From positions 1-27,717 of the forward strand of contig CAYUWB010000015.1 in NCBI GenBank assembly GCA_964448305.1: a stretch of DNA of 27,717 nt, written 5' to 3'. The notes below the pieces were generated by a model. That model made no database searches. It was not told the origin of the DNA and was given only the letters and a program-made list of their open reading frames with translations. Shown here piece after piece: positions 22,895-27,717 of the stretch (the stretch's first letter is position 1; each line of letters begins with the position of its first letter). This stretch comes from Thioglobus_C sp964448305 (lineage in GTDB: Bacteria > Pseudomonadota > Gammaproteobacteria > PS1 > Pseudothioglobaceae). The position numbers and the translations under genes are program-made.

Positions 22895-24445
22895 ATGTCA
22901 ACACAACACCACTTTGATGTTCTTATTATTGGCACGGGTAGTGCTGGATTAATGAGCGCTCTACAACTGTCTGACGATTTTTCCGTTGCTCTAATTGCCA
23001 AAGACAAAGTTCTAGAAAGTAGCTCTTACTATGCACAAGGTGGCATATCAGCCGTGCTGGATAAAAACGATAATTTTGAATCACACATTAAAGATACTTT
23101 ATCAACCGGTGTGGATTTAGGCGATGAAGCCGCTGTACGCTTTATGGTTGAGCAAGCACCATCTGCAATCAAATCTCTAGAACAAGCCGGCGTTGTCTTT
23201 ACCCAACAACAAGATCAGTATCACTTAACCACTGAGGGTGGTCATAGTAATCGACGTGTTGCTCATGTTGCTGATAAAACTGGGCAGTCTATTCAAACCA
23301 ATTTACTCGATAGTGTAAGGGCGAAAAAGAACGTCACTCTATTTGAAAACTTTATTGCCATTGACTTGCTCATCAAAGATCAACACTGTTATGGCGCCTA
23401 CATTCTAAACAAATCAAGTAATGAGGTTGAAAGTTTCATCGCCCATAAAACCATTATTGCGACTGGTGGCGCTTCAAAGGCTTATCTTTATACCTCTAAT
23501 CCAGACACCTCAACTGGTGATGGTATTGCCATGGCTTATCGTGGTGGTTGTCGTATTGCGAATATGGAATTTACCCAATTTCACCCGACTTGTTTGTACC
23601 ATCCACATGCCAAATCATTTTTGATTTCTGAAGCTTTGCGTGGTGAAGGCGCCAAGCTTATTTTGCCAACGGGTGAAGCCTTTATGCAAAAATACGACAA
23701 GCGGGCCGAGCTTGCGCCGCGTGATATCGTTGCTAGAGCCATTGATTCAGAAATGAAAACTCATGGTTTTGACTGTGTGTATTTAGACATTTCATTCAAA
23801 GACAAAGATTGGATTCAATCACACTTCCCTACCATTAATGAAAAATGCGCCTCCTTTGGTATTGATATTTCACAAAATCCAATCCCAGTTGTGCCAGCTG
23901 CTCATTACACCTGTGGCGGTATTCAAACCGACATTAATGCGCACAGCAATATTAATAACCTATATGCCATTGGCGAAGTTTCTCATGCTGGCATACACGG
24001 CGCTAATCGCATGGCCAGTAATTCATTATTAGAGTGTGTCGTTTTTGCTAAAGCTTGTGCCAACCACATTAATCAACAAGCACTAACATCTCAATATCCA
24101 AACTTTGACAACTGGGACGCATCTAGAGTAAGCCTATCTAAAGAAAAAGTGATGGTAACGCATCTATGGGATGAAGTTAGACGTATTATGTGGAACTTTG
24201 TTGGCATTGTGCGCAGCAATAAGCGCTTAAATTCTGCACAAATGCGTCTGACACAAATTCAAAACGAAGTGGATGAGTATTATCGTCTTTACCTCATTTC
24301 AAGTGATTTAATCGAGCTTAGAAATCTAGTGGCAACCGCTCAATTGATTGTTAAATCAGCCATCTCTCGAGCTGAAAGCCGTGGCCTACATTACAACGAA
24401 GATTACCCTAAGACCTCTAATCAAGCAAAAGACACTATAATATAG
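22895..24445 (+). CDS. nadB: L-aspartate oxidase NadB
   Basis: A flavoprotein that oxidises L-aspartate to iminoaspartate, the first step of de novo NAD synthesis with NadA. The FAD loop is GTGSAG (13-18), ESSSYYAQGGISAV (about 41-54) is the conserved FAD block, FTQFHPTCLY and SEALRGEGAKL (about 228-255) are shared with fumarate reductase flavoproteins, and ELAPRDIVARAID holds the catalytic Arg. HGANRMASNSLLECVVF near 370-386 is the C-terminal FAD block. The 516-aa length and the helical C-terminus RAESRGLHYNEDYP fit NadB; SdhA/FrdA would be longer. It starts 25 bases after the exporter and ends two bases before def. Confidence 0.96.
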   Translation: MSTQHHFDVLIIGTGSAGLMSALQLSDDFSVALIAKDKVLESSSYYAQGGISAVLDKNDNFESHIKDTLSTGVDLGDEAAVRFMVEQAPSAIKSLEQAGVVFTQQQDQYHLTTEGGHSNRRVAHVADKTGQSIQTNLLDSVRAKKNVTLFENFIAIDLLIKDQHCYGAYILNKSSNEVESFIAHKTIIATGGASKAYLYTSNPDTSTGDGIAMAYRGGCRIANMEFTQFHPTCLYHPHAKSFLISEALRGEGAKLILPTGEAFMQKYDKRAELAPRDIVARAIDSEMKTHGFDCVYLDISFKDKDWIQSHFPTINEKCASFGIDISQNPIPVVPAAHYTCGGIQTDINAHSNINNLYAIGEVSHAGIHGANRMASNSLLECVVFAKACANHINQQALTSQYPNFDNWDASRVSLSKEKVMVTHLWDEVRRIMWNFVGIVRSNKRLNSAQMRLTQIQNEVDEYYRLYLISSDLIELRNLVATAQLIVKSAISRAESRGLHYNEDYPKTSNQAKDTII

Positions 24446-24447
24446 TC

Positions 24448-24942
24448 ATGTTATTATCAATTCTACATTATCCTGATTCGCGCCTTCGAACTGTCGCCAA
24501 ACCGGTTGAACAAGTTAATGACGAAGTTAGAAAAATGGTTAAAGACATGTTCGAAACCATGTATGACGCACCTGGTATCGGGCTGGCAGCCACACAGATT
24601 GATCATCATCAACGCATTATTGTGATTGACCTTTCCGAAGAAAAAAACCAGCCATTGTGTTTAATCAACCCAGAAATTATTGAAAAAGACGGCGAGATTG
24701 ACTGGGAAGAAGGCTGTCTCTCAGTGCCTGATTATTACCAATGTGTTAAACGTGCTAACCATATTAAAGTGCGTGCACTTAATGAACAAGGTGAGTCTTT
24801 TGAACTAGAAGCAGACGAGCTTTTGGGCGTTTGCATTCAACATGAAATTGATCACTTAAATGGTATTTTGTTTGTTGATCATCTATCTAAGCTCAAACAA
24901 AAGCGCCTACTAGAAAAAACCAAAAAAGCCGCCAAAATATAA
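24448..24942 (+). CDS. def: Peptide deformylase
   Basis: Removes the N-formyl group from nascent proteins; an Fe2+ metalloenzyme. The three PDF motifs are GIGLAATQ (43-50), EGCLS (88-92) with Cys90, and QHEIDHLNG with His132, Glu133 and His136, at the same residue numbers as in E. coli Def. At 164 aa it is of normal size. The start lies two bases after the nadB stop, and there is no Shine-Dalgarno; the nadB end reads ACTATAATATAG, which creates a TATAAT seven bases from the ATG. Def usually pairs with fmt, which is absent here; dusB follows three bases later. Confidence 0.97.
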   Translation: MLLSILHYPDSRLRTVAKPVEQVNDEVRKMVKDMFETMYDAPGIGLAATQIDHHQRIIVIDLSEEKNQPLCLINPEIIEKDGEIDWEEGCLSVPDYYQCVKRANHIKVRALNEQGESFELEADELLGVCIQHEIDHLNGILFVDHLSKLKQKRLLEKTKKAAKI

Positions 24943-24945
24943 ACC

Positions 24946-25917
24946 GTGTCAGTTCAAATTGGTGATTATGCTTTAAAGTCTCAGGTGTTTCTCGCACCAA
25001 TGGCAGGCACCAGTGACAAGCCATTCAGAACCATCTGCCGTGCACAAGGTGCGGCACTCACCACCTCTGAAATGGTGGTTATTCAACACCACTTGCTCAA
25101 TACCAACAAATCTAAACATCGGCTTGATTTTACTGGTGAGCCGGCACCTATTAGTATTCAAATTGCTGGATCCCAAGCTGATGAGTTAGCGCATTCAGCA
25201 CAGCAAGCAGTTGAGTTTGGTGCTGATATTATTGATATTAATATGGGCTGCCCTGCCAAAAAAGTATGCAACAAAGCCGCAGGGTCAGCGCTCATGCAAG
25301 ATGAGGGCTTGATTAAAACTATTCTTAATTCAGTGGTCGATGCGGTTGAAATTCCTGTGACATTAAAAATGCGCACAGGTTGGAATATCACCAACAAAAA
25401 CGCCCCAACCATTGCCAAAATAGCGCAAGATGCTGGCATTAAAATGCTCAGTGTTCATGGTCGAACACGTGAGGACAAATACAGTGGCATGGCAGAATAC
25501 AACACCATCAAAATCGTAAAATCAGAGGTCGGTATTCCGGTGATTGCTAATGGCGATATCATCTCAGCTGAAAAAGCCAAGCAAGTGCTTGATTACACAT
25601 TAGCCGATGGCGTGATGGTAGGCAGAGCTACCCAAGGTAATCCTTGGATTATTCATGAAATTGATTATTTCTTAAAAAATGGCAAAATCGCACCACAAAT
25701 CCCACTTGAAGTAAAAAAACAAACGATTTTGGATCATATTGCTCAAATTCATGCCTTTTATGGTGAAAAATTAGGCACTCAGTTATCCAGAAAGCATATT
25801 TTTTGGTATGCTACTCACCTTGACAAAGAAAGTGGTCAATCCTTTTGGAAAAAAGTGAATAAAATCACCGACCACAAACTGCAATACCAACTACTTGAGG
25901 AATTTTTGAATTCGTGA
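24946..25917 (+). CDS. dusB: tRNA-dihydrouridine synthase B
   Basis: An FMN-dependent reductase making dihydrouridine in the tRNA D-loop. It starts at GTG (24946), three bases after the def stop, giving MSVQIGDYALKSQVFLAPMAGTSD, the classical DusB N-terminus. FLAPMAGTSDKPFR binds FMN, the catalytic Cys102 is in NMGCPAKKVCNK, and VHGRTRE (about 164-170) and MVGRATQGNPW (about 225-235) complete the site. At 323 aa it matches E. coli DusB (321). The dusB-fis order is a conserved gammaproteobacterial operon; the stop TGA overlaps the fis GTG start. Confidence 0.96.
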   Translation: MSVQIGDYALKSQVFLAPMAGTSDKPFRTICRAQGAALTTSEMVVIQHHLLNTNKSKHRLDFTGEPAPISIQIAGSQADELAHSAQQAVEFGADIIDINMGCPAKKVCNKAAGSALMQDEGLIKTILNSVVDAVEIPVTLKMRTGWNITNKNAPTIAKIAQDAGIKMLSVHGRTREDKYSGMAEYNTIKIVKSEVGIPVIANGDIISAEKAKQVLDYTLADGVMVGRATQGNPWIIHEIDYFLKNGKIAPQIPLEVKKQTILDHIAQIHAFYGEKLGTQLSRKHIFWYATHLDKESGQSFWKKVNKITDHKLQYQLLEEFLNS

Positions 25918-26141
25918 ACACTGATTTACCTGCTTGTATTAATGCAAAACTTGATCGCTACTTTGAACAACTCAAAGGCGAATCAGCATCTGGCGTATTC
26001 AAAATGGTCTTACAAGAAACTGAATCAGCCACCATTAAGTTTGTTTTAGACAAGGTTGAGAAAAACCAAAGTGAAGCTGCTAGAATCCTAGGCATGAATC
26101 GTGGCACTTTAAAGAAAAAAATCGAACTTTACAAACTTTAA
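25914..26141 (+). CDS. fis: Nucleoid protein Fis (short form)
   Basis: A DNA-bending nucleoid protein and regulator of rRNA operons and recombination. The 75-aa product matches the C-terminal three quarters of E. coli Fis (98 aa). A dimerisation helix region is at about 5-50, and the helix-turn-helix is NQSEAARILGMNRGTLKKKIELY at 51-73, nearly the consensus. The N-terminal beta-hairpin arm used for Hin/Gin inversion is missing, as in many non-enteric Fis proteins. The start is GTG at 25914 overlapping the dusB TGA (GTGA), which indicates translational coupling. Placement after dusB makes Fis the secure call rather than another Fis-type domain such as that of NtrC. Confidence 0.93.
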   Translation: MNTDLPACINAKLDRYFEQLKGESASGVFKMVLQETESATIKFVLDKVEKNQSEAARILGMNRGTLKKKIELYKL

Positions 26142-26155
26142 AAAAATTTAAACTT

Positions 26156-26177
26156 TATAATTACCTTTTGTAATTAT
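26156..26177 (+). promoter_or_regulatory. Candidate purH -10 within an inverted repeat
   Basis: TATAAT at 26156-26161 lies 39 bases before the purH ATG. It overlaps the left arm of an 8-bp dyad ATAATTAC / GTAATTAT (26157-26164 and 26170-26177). It could be a promoter with an overlapping operator, or a weak fis end hairpin; no good -35 at 16-18 bp is seen. An AAGGA binding site at 26191-26195 precedes purH. Confidence 0.45.
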
Positions 26178-26200
26178 CACACTTCTCTCAAAGGAATAAA

Positions 26201-27717
26201 ATGGCTATACAACGCGCTCTAATCAGTGTTTCTGACAAAACTGGTATTCTTGAACTTGCCAAGGCTCTAGCGGCAAAAAATATTGAAATTCTATCAACCG
26301 GTGGTACAGCCAAGCTCTTAGCTGATAACAACATTCCTGTCATCGAAGTATCAGACTACACTGGCTTCCCTGAGATGATGGCCGGTCGTGTTAAGACTTT
26401 AAATCCAAAAATTCATGGCGGTATTTTGGCGCGTCGTGGCCTTGATGAAGAAGTCATGAGTGATAACGATATCAACCCAATCGACTTGGTTGTGGTTAAC
26501 CTCTACCCTTTCCAAGCAACCATTGCCAACCCTGATTGCACACTAGAAGACGCCATTGAAAATATCGATATTGGCGGCCCAGCCATGCTTAGATCGAGCG
26601 CTAAAAACCATGCATCTGTTACTGTGGTAGTCGATGCGGCTGATTATCAAACAGTGATTGATGAAATCAACACAAACGGTGATACATCACTTGAGACTCG
26701 TACCAAGCTAGCGCTTAAAACGTTTGAGCATACCGCTCAGTATGATGGCGCCATTGCTAACTACTTAGGCAAAGGTGAAGATGGCTTCTCTAACACCATG
26801 AACCTACAATTTCAAAAAACGCAATCAATGCGCTACGGTGAAAACCCACACCAGTCTGCTGCATTTTATAAAGAAAACAATATTACCGAGGCTTGTGTTG
26901 CCTCTTCCACGCAATTCCAAGGCAAAGAAATGTCGTTTAACAACATGGCCGATGCTGATGCTGCACTTGAATGTGTACGTAGTTTTGATGAGCCTGCTTG
27001 TGTGATTGTTAAACACGCTAACCCTTGTGGTGTGGCAGTTCGCAGTAATATTTTTGATGCTTATGATGATGCTTTTAAAACCGATCCAACATCAGCATTC
27101 GGCGGTATTATTGCTTTTAACCGCAATCTTGACAAAGATACCGCACAAACCATTATTGATCGTCAATTCGTTGAAGTGATCATTGCACCAAGCGTTGATG
27201 CTGATGCTAAAGAAGTTTTATCAGCCAAACAAAATGTCCGTGCTCTTGAATGTGGCGATCTAACCAAAGCCCAACCATCATTGGATTATAAACGCGTAAC
27301 CGGTGGCTTATTAGTACAAGACAAAGACCTTGGCTCAATCACCAAAGACGATGTCAAATGTGTGAGTGATATCCAACCAACCGACGAACAAATGAATGAC
27401 TTAATGTTTGCTTGGAAAGTAGCCAAAACGGTTAAATCCAATGCCATTGTTTACGTTAAAAATCAAATGACGATTGGTGTCGGTGCTGGCCAAATGTCTA
27501 GAGTTTACTCTGCCAAAATTGCCGGCATTAAAGCCGCTGATGAAAACCTTGTGGTGGAAGGCTCAGTCATGGCATCTGATGCTTTCTTCCCATTTAGAGA
27601 CGGCATTGATGCAGCAGCTGAAGTTGGCATTAAAGCCATTATCCAACCGGGTGGCTCAATGCGTGATGATGAAGTGATTGAAGCGGCGAATGAACACGGG
27701 ATATCAATGATATTTAC
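26201..27717 (+). CDS. purH: Bifunctional AICAR transformylase/IMP cyclohydrolase PurH (3' truncated)
   Basis: Catalyses the last two steps of IMP synthesis. The frame is open from the ATG at 26201 to the window edge (505 codons visible). The N-terminal IMP cyclohydrolase domain shows ISVSDKTG (8-15), STGGTAKLL (32-40), KTLNPKIHGG (65-74) and RSSAKNH (131-137). The transformylase domain shows RYGENPHQ (211-218), the catalytic KHANPCG with His272, and TSAFGGIIAFN. The last visible residues, EHGISMIFT, are where PurH normally has about eight more residues. The start is set by AAGGA five bases upstream. purD often follows purH, but that lies outside the window. Confidence 0.97.
   Translation, partial: MAIQRALISVSDKTGILELAKALAAKNIEILSTGGTAKLLADNNIPVIEVSDYTGFPEMMAGRVKTLNPKIHGGILARRGLDEEVMSDNDINPIDLVVVNLYPFQATIANPDCTLEDAIENIDIGGPAMLRSSAKNHASVTVVVDAADYQTVIDEINTNGDTSLETRTKLALKTFEHTAQYDGAIANYLGKGEDGFSNTMNLQFQKTQSMRYGENPHQSAAFYKENNITEACVASSTQFQGKEMSFNNMADADAALECVRSFDEPACVIVKHANPCGVAVRSNIFDAYDDAFKTDPTSAFGGIIAFNRNLDKDTAQTIIDRQFVEVIIAPSVDADAKEVLSAKQNVRALECGDLTKAQPSLDYKRVTGGLLVQDKDLGSITKDDVKCVSDIQPTDEQMNDLMFAWKVAKTVKSNAIVYVKNQMTIGVGAGQMSRVYSAKIAGIKAADENLVVEGSVMASDAFFPFRDGIDAAAEVGIKAIIQPGGSMRDDEVIEAANEHGISMIF

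Noticed and set aside
24436..24441. TATAAT before def as a promoter feature
   Set aside because: It arises from nadB's last codons, has no -35, and def is two bases from nadB; mentioned only with the leaderless question.
1..27717. CRISPR arrays, tRNA/rRNA genes, prophage, insertion sequences, defence or toxin-antitoxin systems
   Set aside because: I looked for regularly spaced repeats, cloverleaf-like segments, transposase or integrase motifs and defence domains and saw none.

Overview
The window is an AT-rich, gene-dense stretch of bacterial chromosome carrying almost only housekeeping genes. Gene content and sequence flavour point to a gammaproteobacterium. Markers are dusB followed directly by fis, an exonuclease I (sbcB), a YadG/YadH-type ABC exporter, a DUF1841 gene and a YjjV-type TatD protein. 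The low GC content and compact layout would fit the sulfur-oxidising SUP05/Thioglobus-like group and its symbiotic relatives, but that placement is inference from general appearance and not from a marker search. I see no rRNA, tRNA, CRISPR array, prophage, transposase or toxin-antitoxin gene.

Layout. Positions 1-7291 (plus strand) hold a 5'-truncated TatD-family hydrolase, tcdA, a redoxin-like thioredoxin-fold protein, a DEAD-box helicase (deaD type), cspA with a strong terminator, sbcB, nth and a DUF1841 gene. An exact 66-bp copy of the DUF1841 3' end follows, with its own different but related tail. A fructosamine-kinase-family gene (7297-8136) runs into a nine-gene minus-strand directon (14440 down to 8133). 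In transcription order this is folB, folK, dsbA, thiD, hisC, a Nif3-family gene, asd, hisB and hisH. plsY starts divergently from folB and converges, with overlapping stop codons, on a yadH-yadG ABC exporter pair (minus). From 16883 to the end everything is on the plus strand: aceF-lpdA (no aceE beside them), a PCMT-like methyltransferase, an RND/MMPL-type exporter, nadB, def, dusB-fis, and purH, which is cut by the right edge about eight residues before its usual end.

How the genes work together. The minus-strand block mixes folate (folB, folK), thiamine (thiD), histidine (hisC, hisB, hisH) and aspartate-family (asd) biosynthesis with periplasmic disulfide formation (dsbA); tight spacing implies co-transcription. 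deaD and cspA are both cold/RNA-structure genes and sit side by side. sbcB and nth are DNA repair genes. aceF-lpdA supply E2 and E3 of pyruvate dehydrogenase. nadB starts NAD synthesis, def processes nascent proteins, dusB modifies tRNA and purH finishes IMP synthesis.

The region is mostly ordinary. The most unusual signal is the 66-bp perfect repeat at the DUF1841/kinase junction, which looks like a recombination scar with two alternative gene ends. Secondary points are a perfect GC-rich hairpin after tcdA, a perfect 13-bp hairpin inside plsY, overlapping convergent stops, possible leaderless starts and an orphan E2-E3 operon. I found no evidence for a new multi-gene system.
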